A DNA stretch of 64,000 nucleotides from Brevibacillus choshinensis (lineage in GTDB: Bacteria; Bacillota; Bacilli; Brevibacillales; Brevibacillaceae), in contig NZ_LJJB01000013.1 in the NCBI RefSeq assembly GCF_001420695.1, forward strand, positions 658,121 through 722,120. The letters are read 5' to 3'. Position numbers and translations under genes: made by a program. Below, one piece after another: positions 26,614-35,554 of the stretch. Numbering within the stretch: the first letter of the stretch is position 1; every line of letters begins with the position of its first letter. The notes beneath the pieces are model-generated. The model was not told where the DNA came from. It did not search any database and saw only the letters and a program-made list of their open reading frames with translations.

Positions 26614-27627
26614 ATGGCTCGCGGCGCTAAAGAGTTGACTGGACGACAGAAGGCGGCTATCCTTCTCATCTCACTCGGGCCGGAAATCTCCGCCCAGGTG
26701 TTTAAGCACTTGCGTGAAGATGAGATCGAGCAACTGACATTGGAGATTGCCAATGTCCGTAAAGTCGATACCGATGAAAAAGATAAAATTTTAGCAGAAT
26801 TTCATCAAATAGCAGTAGCCAAAGAAGTAATTGCCCAAGGCGGTATTACATACGCAAAAGAAATTCTACAGAAGGCATTGGGCGAGACGAAAGCGATGGA
26901 TATCATTAATCGTCTTACCGCCAATTTGCAAGTTCGACCGTTTGATTTTGCTAGAAAAGCAGATCCTGGTCAGATCCTCAACTTTATCCAGAATGAGCAT
27001 CCACAAACGATTGCGTTGGTCTTGTCTTATTTGGAAGCCCAGCAAGCTGCTATGATCTTGTCAGCTTTACCACAAGAACGCCAAGCAGAAGTGGCAAAAC
27101 GGATCGCGATGATGGATAGTACTTCTCCGGAAGTCATTGCACAGGTCGAACAAGTCTTGGAGCAAAAGCTTTCTGCCACTGTTACACAGGATTACACGCA
27201 AGCAGGTGGTATCGAAGCAATTGTCGCGGTACTCAATGGTGTCGATCGAGGAACCGAGCGCACGATCCTGGATTCCTTGGAAATTCAAGATCCAGAGCTG
27301 GCAGAAGAAATCAAGAAGCGCATGTTCGTTTTCGAAGACATTGCTACCTTGGACAATCGTTCGATCCAGCGTGTCATCCGGGATGTGGAGAACGCAGACC
27401 TTCAGCTTTCTCTCAAAGTGGCCAGCGAAGAAGTGCGTGAAGTTATTTTCCGCAATATGTCCAAACGGATGGCCGACACTTTCAAAGAAGAAATGGAATT
27501 TATGGGGCCGGTTCGACTTCGCGACGTCGAAGAAGCTCAATCCCGTATCGTTGCCATTATCCGTCGCTTAGAGGAAGCCGGTGAGATCATCATCGCTCGC
27601 GGTGGAGGAGATGATATCATTGTCTAG
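26614..27627 (+). CDS. fliG: Flagellar motor switch protein FliG
   Basis: 337 residues. It is the C-ring protein that contacts the stator. N-terminal LTGRQKAAILLISLGPE, the middle EHPQTIALVLSYLE motif and the C-terminal torque helix with Arg/Glu/Asp pairs (LRDVEEAQSRIV) are all present. Ribosome site: AAGGAGTGAAAGGGT. The end overlaps the beginning of fliH. Confidence 0.96.
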   Translation: MARGAKELTGRQKAAILLISLGPEISAQVFKHLREDEIEQLTLEIANVRKVDTDEKDKILAEFHQIAVAKEVIAQGGITYAKEILQKALGETKAMDIINRLTANLQVRPFDFARKADPGQILNFIQNEHPQTIALVLSYLEAQQAAMILSALPQERQAEVAKRIAMMDSTSPEVIAQVEQVLEQKLSATVTQDYTQAGGIEAIVAVLNGVDRGTERTILDSLEIQDPELAEEIKKRMFVFEDIATLDNRSIQRVIRDVENADLQLSLKVASEEVREVIFRNMSKRMADTFKEEMEFMGPVRLRDVEEAQSRIVAIIRRLEEAGEIIIARGGGDDIIV

Positions 27628-28429
27628 GATCATCAAGGCCTCGTATTATCAGCCTTCAGACGATTCTGTGCTCCTTGCGGTAACGCCTGCACCACTAAAG
27701 ACGGAAGCAGATCCAGAAAGGTTGCAAGAAAATCAAAAAATTTTAAATCAAGCCGAAGAAGAAGCGCAAATCATCATACAGGACGCGGAAGAAACGGCTC
27801 AAAAAATATTGCAGCAGGCAGTGGAACAAGCGGAGCAATTGAAGCAGGACGCGATGATGGAAATGGAACAGTGGTGGGAGCAAAAGCGAATGGATGCGGC
27901 CGCTCTGTTCCAGGAAGTTCATGAACAAGCAGGACGTGAAGGTCACGATTCCGGTTATGAAGCAGGCAAGCAACAAGCGTACGAGGAAGAGACGAGCGCA
28001 GTCGAACAAGCTAGAAAGCTTCTCGAAAATGCGTTTGCTGAGAAAAAACAAATCGTGGCTGAAGCCGAGCCGTTTTTGGTGGAATTAAGTATCGAGATTG
28101 CCAAAAAAGTCATAAACGCAGAGTTGCACCACTCATCTGAACAAGTAATGGAAATCGTGAAGAAAGTGATGCGTCGCTCACGTGTACACGGACATATAAC
28201 CGTTTGCGTCAATCACAAGTACTTCGACTATGTGCAAGAGCACCGAGCACAATTACTAGAATTGCTCGATGGACAAGCGGAGTTATCAATTTACCCGGAT
28301 TATACCGTTCAAGATGGCGGATGCGTGATTCGCACACCGTTGGGTAGTGTGGATGCCCGGATCGATACGCAGATGACGGAGATCAAGCAGGCGTTGCTCG
28401 AGATTGCACGAGGAAGTGAAGCCCCATGA
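27611..28429 (+). CDS. fliH: Flagellar export ATPase regulator FliH
   Basis: About 272 residues. FliH binds and restrains the FliI ATPase. It has a long central coiled coil rich in Glu, Gln and Ala (about residues 35-110) with the family GxxxG-like DSGYEAGKQQ stretch, then the C-terminal domain ELSIEIAKKVINAEL. The start is uncertain: ATG 27611 lies very near GGAGG, while TTG 27620 (MSRIIKASYYQP) would have 11-base spacing; both overlap fliG. Confidence 0.9.
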   Translation: MISLSRIIKASYYQPSDDSVLLAVTPAPLKTEADPERLQENQKILNQAEEEAQIIIQDAEETAQKILQQAVEQAEQLKQDAMMEMEQWWEQKRMDAAALFQEVHEQAGREGHDSGYEAGKQQAYEEETSAVEQARKLLENAFAEKKQIVAEAEPFLVELSIEIAKKVINAELHHSSEQVMEIVKKVMRRSRVHGHITVCVNHKYFDYVQEHRAQLLELLDGQAELSIYPDYTVQDGGCVIRTPLGSVDARIDTQMTEIKQALLEIARGSEAP

Positions 28430-29745
28430 GTATTCTCGATCTTTCTAAATACAAACACGCATTAATGGGGATGGATCCGATGCGGGTAAACGGAAAGGTG
28501 ACTCAAGTAGTTGGACTCACGATTGAATCTCAAGGGCCGGAAGTGAAGCTCGGCGAGATCTGTCACCTGTTTCCGAGCAATAGCCAGGAGCCTATCATTG
28601 CGGAAGTCGTTGGGTTTCGTGAAAACAAGGTTCTCCTGATGCCGCTTGGTGAATTGACGGCGATCGGTCCCGGCTGTGATGTCGTCGCGACTGGCCGATC
28701 ATTGGAAGTTAAAGTAGGTCCTGAAATACTCGGTTCCGTTTTGGATGGTCTAGGTCGTCCATTCCAAGGAACTTTACCGTTTGGGCTCTCCTCTTATCCG
28801 ACCAATAATATGCCGCCGAACCCGATTCTTCGTCCTCGCATTAAAGAAGCACTCAGTGTCGGTGTCCGAGCGATTGACGGACTGCTTACGATCGGTAAAG
28901 GACAACGCGTCGGGATCTTTGCAGGTTCTGGTGTGGGGAAGAGTACGCTGATGGGGATGATTGCCCGTAATACTACAGCGGACATCAATGTTATCGGACT
29001 GATCGGTGAGCGTGGACGCGAGGTTATGGAGTTTATTGAACGGGATCTAGGGGAAGAAGGACTGAAGAAATCAGTTGTCGTGGTAGCTACATCTGATCAA
29101 CCTGCGATGATCCGAATCAAGGGAGCCATGATCGCCACATCAATCGCTGAATATTTCAGAGATCGTGGTATGAACGTGATGCTCATGATGGACTCTGTGA
29201 CCCGATTTGCCATGGCACAGCGGGAAGTAGGACTTGCAATTGGTGAGCCTCCTGCGACGCGAGGTTATACGCCTTCGGTTTTTGCCTTGTTGCCCAAGCT
29301 GATGGAAAGAGCTGGAACAGCCGATCGAGGCAGTATCACTGCTTTCTATACCGTGCTTGTTGACTCAGATGACATGAATGATCCGATTGCCGATGCTGTT
29401 CGCGGAATTTTAGATGGTCACATTGTATTGGACCGGAAAATTGCGCACAAAGGTCAATTCCCTGCGATTGATGTTCTTGCCAGTGTCAGCCGGGTCATGA
29501 CTGAGATTGTCACTGACAATCATATAGAAGCAGCCCGGCAGTTAAAAAGACATATGGCGACTTATCGTGATGCAGAAGATCTCATTAATATCGGGGCGTA
29601 CAAGCCTGGCACGAATCGAGAAATTGATGCCGCCATACGTTATCGGGATGTCATCCGCGATTTTACCGGACAGGGTACACATGAGCCTTCTACTTTACAG
29701 AGTGCGATAAAAGCGTTGACCGCTAATTTCGGAGGAGTGAACTAA
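28426..29745 (+). CDS. fliI: Flagellum-specific ATPase FliI
   Basis: 439 residues. It is the F1-beta-like ATPase of flagellar export. Walker A AGSGVGKST lies at 166-174, with the following LIGERGREV and MMDSVTRFAMAQREVGLAIGEPPATRGY split over the core, as in all FliI proteins. The start overlaps the fliH stop by ATGA, suggesting translational coupling of ATPase and regulator. Confidence 0.97.
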   Translation: MSILDLSKYKHALMGMDPMRVNGKVTQVVGLTIESQGPEVKLGEICHLFPSNSQEPIIAEVVGFRENKVLLMPLGELTAIGPGCDVVATGRSLEVKVGPEILGSVLDGLGRPFQGTLPFGLSSYPTNNMPPNPILRPRIKEALSVGVRAIDGLLTIGKGQRVGIFAGSGVGKSTLMGMIARNTTADINVIGLIGERGREVMEFIERDLGEEGLKKSVVVVATSDQPAMIRIKGAMIATSIAEYFRDRGMNVMLMMDSVTRFAMAQREVGLAIGEPPATRGYTPSVFALLPKLMERAGTADRGSITAFYTVLVDSDDMNDPIADAVRGILDGHIVLDRKIAHKGQFPAIDVLASVSRVMTEIVTDNHIEAARQLKRHMATYRDAEDLINIGAYKPGTNREIDAAIRYRDVIRDFTGQGTHEPSTLQSAIKALTANFGGVN

Positions 29746-29746
29746 C

Positions 29747-30193
29747 GTGGCTGTGTTTCAGTTTCATCTCCAAAAGGTTCTGGATCTGAAGGAAAAAGAG
29801 AAGGAACAGGCGGAGTGGGCATTCGGCAAATCAGTCCAGCGGAAGAACGAAGAGGAATGGAAGCTGTATCGCCTGCATGAGCACCATGACGAAATGTCTC
29901 TGCTTCTACAGGATGCGCAGACACAAACGTGCAGTGCTGCTCAGCTCATCCAGATTACCCAGTACAAACAATCCGTAGAGCGTTCGATTAAAAGCCAAAA
30001 GCGGACGTTACATGGTTGCGAACAAGACGTGGAGCGCTGTCAGTCTCGATTGACGGAGAGAATGAAAGAGTCCCAGCTATGGCAGCGTCTACGGGAGCGG
30101 TCCCACACTCAATTCATGGACATGGAAAAAGTGCGGGAACAAAAAGAGTTGGACGAGATTGGCACCCAGCTCTATCTTCGTCGAAGCAACTGA
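29747..30193 (+). CDS. fliJ: Flagellar export chaperone FliJ
   Basis: 148 residues, almost all coiled coil, starting MAVFQFHLQKVLDLKEKEK, the typical FliJ N-terminus. It links the FliI ring to the FlhA export gate. GTG start after GGAGGAGTGAACTAAC, one base after the fliI stop. Confidence 0.92.
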   Translation: MAVFQFHLQKVLDLKEKEKEQAEWAFGKSVQRKNEEEWKLYRLHEHHDEMSLLLQDAQTQTCSAAQLIQITQYKQSVERSIKSQKRTLHGCEQDVERCQSRLTERMKESQLWQRLRERSHTQFMDMEKVREQKELDEIGTQLYLRRSN

Positions 30194-30205
30194 GGGAGGT
30201 TCCAG

Positions 30206-31117
30206 ATGGAAGAAATCCAAGAAGAACGGGAGTACGGCAGGTGGGAATGGTTTTTTTACATGATCGTGATTCCTGCACTGTTTGCCAGCCTCCTTGGCGG
30301 TGTGCTCCTCAGTTTGCTGGGGGTCAACGTGCTGGGGAATGTTCTCCATTGGGCCAAATCCGTACCGTACGTGGAAAAGCTTGTCCCGGACGAATATGCA
30401 GCGGCTCCCGGCTCTGATCCAAAAGAAGAGTTAAACAAACAAGTAACGAGTCTGCAAACAGATCATGTGAAAAGTCAGCAAGCTCTTTCTTCATTAAAGG
30501 TAGAAACGGCAAAGAAAGACTCCACGATCCAGGCACTGGAAAAACAAGTGCAGGATCTCCAAAAGATGATGGAAGACAAGCGAGCCACAGAAGAGGAACG
30601 CCAGCAGCAGTTTACAGACTTGGCCAAGGTATACACGACCATGTCTGCGAAAAATGCAGCAGCGATTATTGAAAATCTCAGCTTGGACGAGTCTGTTACC
30701 GTCATGACCAAAATGAAGCCTAATCAGCGTGCAGACATTTTGGCAAAAATGGATCCGAAAAAAGCGGCTGACATTTCGATCATGTTAAAAGATTCAGTAG
30801 TCAACAAAGATGATGACATCGCTGCTTTGCAAGAGAGAGTGCAAGTTTTGACCAAAGCACTGAGTGAGACGAGAAATAACACAGCAAGCAACAGCAATAC
30901 AAAGGAATCATTGGTTAATTCATTCGCGCAAATGCCAGCAGCTGATTCTGCCGCAGTGATCCGGTCCTTGATGCAAACAAACAAGGCAAGGGCCATCTCG
31001 ATTTTGTCTGACATGCCTGATGACAAGCGGGCACAAACTCTCGCAGCGATTGCACAGGAAGATAAGAAGAAAGATGACAACCTGGCAGCGCGCATTACCG
31101 AGGAGTTGCTTCGATAA
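30206..31117 (+). CDS. ylxF: YlxF/MotE-like membrane protein with MgtE_N-type domain
   Basis: 303 residues. One N-terminal membrane segment (about 14-44) after an acidic cytoplasmic start, then a coiled coil (about 75-145) and two copies of a helical MotE/MgtE_N-like motif: MSAKNAAAIIENLSLDESV with MKPNQRADILAKMDPKKAADI, and later MPAADSAAVIRSLMQTN with MPDDKRAQTL. Position between fliJ and fliK matches ylxF of B. subtilis, whose exact role is not well known; MotE-like proteins chaperone or assist motor assembly. The ribosome site is GAGGGAGG. Confidence 0.85.
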   Translation: MEEIQEEREYGRWEWFFYMIVIPALFASLLGGVLLSLLGVNVLGNVLHWAKSVPYVEKLVPDEYAAAPGSDPKEELNKQVTSLQTDHVKSQQALSSLKVETAKKDSTIQALEKQVQDLQKMMEDKRATEEERQQQFTDLAKVYTTMSAKNAAAIIENLSLDESVTVMTKMKPNQRADILAKMDPKKAADISIMLKDSVVNKDDDIAALQERVQVLTKALSETRNNTASNSNTKESLVNSFAQMPAADSAAVIRSLMQTNKARAISILSDMPDDKRAQTLAAIAQEDKKKDDNLAARITEELLR

Positions 31118-31183
31118 AAGACAGTGAAAACTGATCGGCTATCGTTTTTATAGCAACAAACCAAGATAAGGGAGGTGAATGAG

Positions 31184-32410
31184 ATGAATGTAGCAAATGT
31201 GGCAACACCAGTTGGAGCATCCGGAACCGTTACGGCGACACCGGGAAGCTCATCAGGGAGTGGTAGCGCTGGGATTGGTGATTTGTTCTCCATGCAGCTG
31301 GTTCAGGCCTTGCAAAATGTGCCTACAGCTGATGAACTGGCTATCGCCCCTGAAGGGCTGAATGAAGAGGACATGGACGCCTTGCAAGAATTGATGGCAC
31401 TACTCGCGCAAATGCTCGGGTCAGGTCAACAAGTACCGGAAGAGGTGGCTCCCAAGCTGGAAGAGAAAGCAGGAGCGATCGAGCAGCTCCTTCAGAAGGC
31501 ACAAGGCCAATTTCCTCAAATCTCGGAAGACTGGAAGCAACTTTTGTCTAAGCTGAACGAAGGCGAACCAGCTTCTGATGAAATGAAAAAACTGGCTGAA
31601 CTTCTCGAAGCTTTGAAAGCCCAAAAGGGCGAGCAGGAAACAGGAAAGAAAGGTCCCACCTTAAACCGTTCTGACCTCATTGGTAATGGAAACAACTTGC
31701 AGCAGGAAGCCAACAAGAGCATTCAACCGCTGCGCTTTAACCAAGGGCTTTCCGCATACAAGGCAGAAGCAGGCATTCCATCTCAACCCGTACAACCAGC
31801 AATGCAAGACTCAGGCTTGTTGAATCAGGATAGCAAGGAGGATGGTGGTCTGCCGTTTGGAAATGCACAAGGTCAAGTAAGTGCTACGAACCAGTTGCAG
31901 ACGAACCAGCCATTCCAGCAATCATCCGTACAGACTCATCAAGTGCATGCCAATCAGCTGACTCAGCAGGTAACCCAGATATTTGTGAAACAGATGAAGC
32001 TGACGCAACTGAATGGGGTACACGAAGCCAAGCTCATCTTGAATCCGCAGTCTTTGGGGCAAGTCGATGTGACCATTACGTCGCAAAATGGCGTGATTAC
32101 GGCACACTTCTCAGCGGAAACACAGGCAGGCAAGGATATGTTGGACAACCAGCTGCCGCAGCTGCGAGCGGCTTTGACCCAACAAGGCTTACAGGTAGAT
32201 CGTCTGGAAGTCAATCAGCAGCAGGAGACGGCGTTTGGTTTCCAACAACAACGAGAACAGGCTAGACAACAGCAGGATAACAATCGCAAGCAAGACCAGC
32301 AGGAAGAGCAGGATTTCGCTCTGGAAGCACTAGTAGACAACAATGAATCGACAGAATCGTTATGGAATCGCCTGTGGGAAACCGCACAAGGCATCGACGA
32401 TATCGTCTAG
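31184..32410 (+). CDS. fliK: Flagellar hook-length control protein FliK
   Basis: 408 residues. FliK acts as a molecular ruler and switches export from hook to filament subunits. It has a long, low-complexity Gln/Ala/Ser-rich N-terminal part and the conserved C-terminal Flg_hook domain (LTQLNGVHEAKLILNPQSLGQV and LPQLRAALTQQGLQVDRLEV). ATG 31184 is chosen because GGGAGG lies 8 bases upstream; the GTG at 31175 is inside the ribosome site. The next gene is not flgD, contrary to B. subtilis. Confidence 0.92.
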   Translation: MNVANVATPVGASGTVTATPGSSSGSGSAGIGDLFSMQLVQALQNVPTADELAIAPEGLNEEDMDALQELMALLAQMLGSGQQVPEEVAPKLEEKAGAIEQLLQKAQGQFPQISEDWKQLLSKLNEGEPASDEMKKLAELLEALKAQKGEQETGKKGPTLNRSDLIGNGNNLQQEANKSIQPLRFNQGLSAYKAEAGIPSQPVQPAMQDSGLLNQDSKEDGGLPFGNAQGQVSATNQLQTNQPFQQSSVQTHQVHANQLTQQVTQIFVKQMKLTQLNGVHEAKLILNPQSLGQVDVTITSQNGVITAHFSAETQAGKDMLDNQLPQLRAALTQQGLQVDRLEVNQQQETAFGFQQQREQARQQQDNNRKQDQQEEQDFALEALVDNNESTESLWNRLWETAQGIDDIV

Positions 32411-32434
32411 GAATGGAATAAAGGAGGAAGCACG

Positions 32435-32830
32435 ATGAACCAATTTCGTGTGTCGCAAACCTACTTCCCTCCGAAAACGAATCACGTCACCAAAGCTACT
32501 ACCCAGACTGCCCAGGGAAGCGGCAAATCGTTTCAACAGTTTCTGACGGAATCGCTGGGTGCTACCGCCAAAACGCAACCACTCAGCATGAGCCAGCACG
32601 CCGTCAATCGACTGAGGGAACGGGGAATAACACTTGATGCCCCTCAAATGGAACGTTTGGAAACAGCCGTGCAAAAAGCGGCTGCCAAAGGAGCCAAAGA
32701 GTCTCTCATTCTTATGGATAATGTGGCTTACGTCGTGAGTATCGTAAATCGGAAGATCATTACCGCTGTCGACGATGGAAGCATGAAGGACAATGTGTTT
32801 ACCAATATTGATAGTGCTATCTTCGTTTAG
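32435..32830 (+). CDS. Flagellar operon protein, TIGR02530-like
   Basis: 131 residues. The C-terminal 75 residues have the pattern LSMSQHAVNRLRERGITL, then ESLILMDNVAYVVSIVNRKIITAVD, which I associate with the TIGR02530 family found beside flgD and flgE in several Firmicutes. It is soluble and presumably cytoplasmic, role unknown. It starts 25 bases after fliK with AAAGGAGGAAGCACG and occupies the place where flgD would be expected. The name is family-level only. Confidence 0.82.
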   Translation: MNQFRVSQTYFPPKTNHVTKATTQTAQGSGKSFQQFLTESLGATAKTQPLSMSQHAVNRLRERGITLDAPQMERLETAVQKAAAKGAKESLILMDNVAYVVSIVNRKIITAVDDGSMKDNVFTNIDSAIFV

Positions 32831-32839
32831 TACTTAGGC

Positions 32840-32900
32840 AACATCGGGCTGGACCTCGCGCGAGGAAGCCCAGCGGTTACCGACCGACAGAGGTAATCGT
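32840..32900 (+). promoter_or_regulatory. Two adjacent hairpins upstream of flgE
   Basis: The first is GGGCT (32846-32850) to AGCCC (32867-32871) enclosing a perfect CCTCGCGCGAGG palindrome (32854-32865). The second is GGTTACC (32875-32881) to GGTAATC (32892-32898). No T run follows, so simple termination is unlikely. They lie in the only long gap (101 bases) inside this part of the cluster, just before the hook gene, and might act in RNA processing or stability. Confidence 0.55.
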
Positions 32901-32931
32901 ACCGAGGATTAAGTAGAGGAGGAAACAAATT

Positions 32932-33756
32932 ATGCTTCGTTCTATGTACTCGGGTATTTCAGGTTTGCGTGGTTTCCAGACAAAGCTGGACGTTATCGGG
33001 AATAACATCGCAAACGTAAATACCGTAGGCTTTAAAAAGGGTCGCGTTATGTTCCAGGATATTTTGAGCCAAAACATCCAAGGGGCAAGTGCTCCTACTG
33101 ATGGTGGTAAAGGCGGTACAAACCCGACTCAGATCGGTCTGGGTGCGAAAATTGGATCCATCGATACCGTGTTTAACGCAGGTAGCCCGATGACCACAAA
33201 CTTGCCGACTGACCTCTCTATTGAAGGCGATGGATTCTTTGTCGTAAAAGACGGGGATGACGGATTGACCTACTTTACCCGCGCTGGTAACTTTACACGC
33301 GATATGAACGGTACGCTGGTGAATCCACAGGGTATGGTAGTCCAAGCTGCTGGCGGTGGAGCGATTACAATCAGCCGTGACACCTACACCTCTTACTCCA
33401 TCGGTCAAGATGGGAAAGTAATTGGGGTTACACCAGATGGAACGCTGGAAGAAATCGCTACCATCGGGGTCATGGGTTTTAATAACCCAGGCGGTCTGAA
33501 AAAAGTAGGGAACTCTTTGTACGAGAACACAGTGAATGCTGGGGACGTCAATGGAGGAGATCCAAATACTCCTCTGGAGCCATCCGATGACCTCATTAAA
33601 GTGAACATCATCGCAGGTCAGTTGGAAATGTCCAACGTTGACCTATCCGAAGAGTTTACTGAAATGATCGTCGCTCAACGTGGCTTCCAGGCAAACTCGC
33701 GTATCATCACCACTTCCGACACGGTATTGGAAGAGCTGGTAAACCTGAAGCGCTAA
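32932..33756 (+). CDS. flgE: Flagellar hook protein FlgE (FlgG-type)
   Basis: 274 residues. N-terminal MYSGISGLRGFQTKLDVIGNNIANVNTVGFK with the NNIANVNT motif, split before residue 31 by the window rule here; central beta domain with EGDGFFVV; C-terminal EFTEMIVAQRGFQANSRII. In B. subtilis the hook protein at this place is similarly short and was first called FlgG. It lacks the extra domains of enterobacterial FlgE. Ribosome site: AGAGGAGGAAACAAATT. Confidence 0.9.
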   Translation: MLRSMYSGISGLRGFQTKLDVIGNNIANVNTVGFKKGRVMFQDILSQNIQGASAPTDGGKGGTNPTQIGLGAKIGSIDTVFNAGSPMTTNLPTDLSIEGDGFFVVKDGDDGLTYFTRAGNFTRDMNGTLVNPQGMVVQAAGGGAITISRDTYTSYSIGQDGKVIGVTPDGTLEEIATIGVMGFNNPGGLKKVGNSLYENTVNAGDVNGGDPNTPLEPSDDLIKVNIIAGQLEMSNVDLSEEFTEMIVAQRGFQANSRIITTSDTVLEELVNLKR

Positions 33757-33825
33757 TCGCGTAAAGGATGAGTAGGGGGAAGGGAATTGATCGCTTCCCC
33801 TGCTCACTACCGAAAGGAGCAGCTG

Positions 33826-34047
33826 ATGATCCAATTGACACGATTTAACGGCGCAATTTTTTATCTGAATATCACGCATATCGAGACGGTAGAGGCTACT
33901 CCCGATACGGTGATTACTCTGTTCAACGACAGGAAATACATCGTCAAAGATTCGGCAGAGTCAATCGCTGAACGTGTCCAGGCCTTTTATCAAAATGTTC
34001 CTCCGGCAAGTAGTGCACCGAGATTGCCGGAAGATGCAAATGAATAG
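33826..34047 (+). CDS. swrD: SwrD/FlbD family protein
   Basis: 73 residues with the FlbD pattern: MIQLTRFNG..FYLN..HIETVE..PDTVITL.NDRKYIVKDS. In B. subtilis SwrD raises motor torque and is needed for swarming. ATG 33826 follows AAAGGAGCAGCTG; an in-frame upstream ATG at 33787 lacks this. It lies between flgE and fliL as in B. subtilis. Confidence 0.9.
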   Translation: MIQLTRFNGAIFYLNITHIETVEATPDTVITLFNDRKYIVKDSAESIAERVQAFYQNVPPASSAPRLPEDANE

Positions 34048-34061
34048 CGGGAGGCTTTGCG

Positions 34062-34517
34062 ATGTTTCAAAATCGATTGTTTAACATGGCTCTAATTATT
34101 ATCATCGCGATATCGCTTCTGGGAGTTATTTCGTTCGTGCTCTGGCAAACCTATCTCTCCCCAACTGCACAGACGGCTAGTAGTGCAGAAAAGCAATTGG
34201 AACCATTGTCTGCAAAGGAAATGCATGAGTACTCAGTGGACACCGGTGAAATTACTACCAATCTGCTAACGAACAATTACATGATCGTACGATTCACGAT
34301 CACAGCAGATAATTCCGACGCAAAAGCGGAACTGGAACAACGCCTGCCCCAAATCAATCAGGTCATTATCAAGACTTTGGCTGGTTTGACGCCTGAAGAC
34401 ATCAAGGGTACAGAAGGCGTGAACAAACTGGAAGCAAAAATCATGAATGAAGTCAGCTCCCTGATGCAAGAAGGTAAGATCGTTCAAGTGGTAACGACCA
34501 AACGTGTCTTGTCCTAG
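34062..34517 (+). CDS. fliL: Flagellar basal body-associated protein FliL
   Basis: 151 residues. Short basic start, one membrane helix (about 7-28), then an outer domain with YMIVRFTITADNSDAKAEL and LEAKIMNEVSSLMQEGKIVQV, typical of FliL, which surrounds the stator. Ribosome site: AGCGGGAGGCTTTGCG. Confidence 0.92.
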   Translation: MFQNRLFNMALIIIIAISLLGVISFVLWQTYLSPTAQTASSAEKQLEPLSAKEMHEYSVDTGEITTNLLTNNYMIVRFTITADNSDAKAELEQRLPQINQVIIKTLAGLTPEDIKGTEGVNKLEAKIMNEVSSLMQEGKIVQVVTTKRVLS

Positions 34518-34558
34518 GGTAGCGACGCAGGTATACATAGCAGGGAGGTGACGATTAT

Positions 34559-35554
34559 ATGGCCGAGGTTCTCTCACAAAGTGAGATTGATGCGTTGTTG
34601 GCTGCTCTCTCATCGGGGGAGATGGACGCCAACGAGCTGAAAAAAGAAGAGACTGAGCGCAAAGTAAAAGTATATGACTTTAAACGAGCTTTGCGTTTTT
34701 CCAAAGATCAGATCCGTGGTCTGACGCGTATTCATGAAAACTACGCGCGGCTGTTGACGACGTATTTTTCCGCTCAGCTCCGTACCTTCGTGCAAATTAC
34801 GGTTGCCTCCGTCGATCAATTACCGTATGACGAGTTTATTCGTTCCATTCCCAAGATGACCATTCTCAACATCTTTGAAGCGCCACCATTGGAAGGTCGT
34901 ATGGTCCTGGAAGTGAATCCTAACATCGCTTACACCATGCTCGATCGTCTTTTAGGTGGGCAGGGTGCGATTCCTGAAAAAATGGGCTCCCTTACGGAAA
35001 TTGAAACAACGGTGATGGAGCGTGTGTTTGGCAAAGCGCTGGATACATTCCACGAGGCATGGAAACAAATCATTGAACTTGATCCTTATCAGGAAGGCCT
35101 TGAGATGAATCCGCAGTTTATGCAGATCGTCTCACCCAATGAAATCGTGGTCGTTATTTCATTCAGTACCAAAATCGGGGACACGACTGGCATGATTAAC
35201 TTGTGTTTGCCACACGTCGTTCTCGAACCGATCATGACAAAGCTGTCCGGACAATACTGGTTCTCAAAACAGAAAAAAACGCGCGACGAAGAAGAACGTC
35301 TGCGTGTAGAAGACCGGGTAAAGACTGCGAAGCTACCGATCGTCGCAGAAATGGGCACAGCTACGATTTCGGTAAAAGATTTCCTCCAGCTTCAACAAGG
35401 AGATGTCATTCAACTGGATCAGTCGTTAGATAACAAGCTTAAAATCAAGATCGGCAACCACCTGAAATTTCTCGGACAGCCGGGTACTCTTAAAGGAAGA
35501 GTTGCCGTACAGATTGATGAAGTCATAGAGGAGGGGGAGGAACACAATGAGTAG
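34559..35554 (+). CDS. fliM: Flagellar motor switch protein FliM
   Basis: 331 residues. The N-terminal CheY-binding peptide LSQSEIDALLAAL is present, followed by the CheC-like middle domain (GGQGAIPEKMGSLTEIE) and a C-terminal SpoA/FliN domain (LQLQQGDVIQLDQSLDNKLKIK). It forms the C-ring wall. Ribosome site: GGGAGGTGACGATTAT. It overlaps fliY by 8 bases. Confidence 0.96.
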   Translation: MAEVLSQSEIDALLAALSSGEMDANELKKEETERKVKVYDFKRALRFSKDQIRGLTRIHENYARLLTTYFSAQLRTFVQITVASVDQLPYDEFIRSIPKMTILNIFEAPPLEGRMVLEVNPNIAYTMLDRLLGGQGAIPEKMGSLTEIETTVMERVFGKALDTFHEAWKQIIELDPYQEGLEMNPQFMQIVSPNEIVVVISFSTKIGDTTGMINLCLPHVVLEPIMTKLSGQYWFSKQKKTRDEEERLRVEDRVKTAKLPIVAEMGTATISVKDFLQLQQGDVIQLDQSLDNKLKIKIGNHLKFLGQPGTLKGRVAVQIDEVIEEGEEHNE

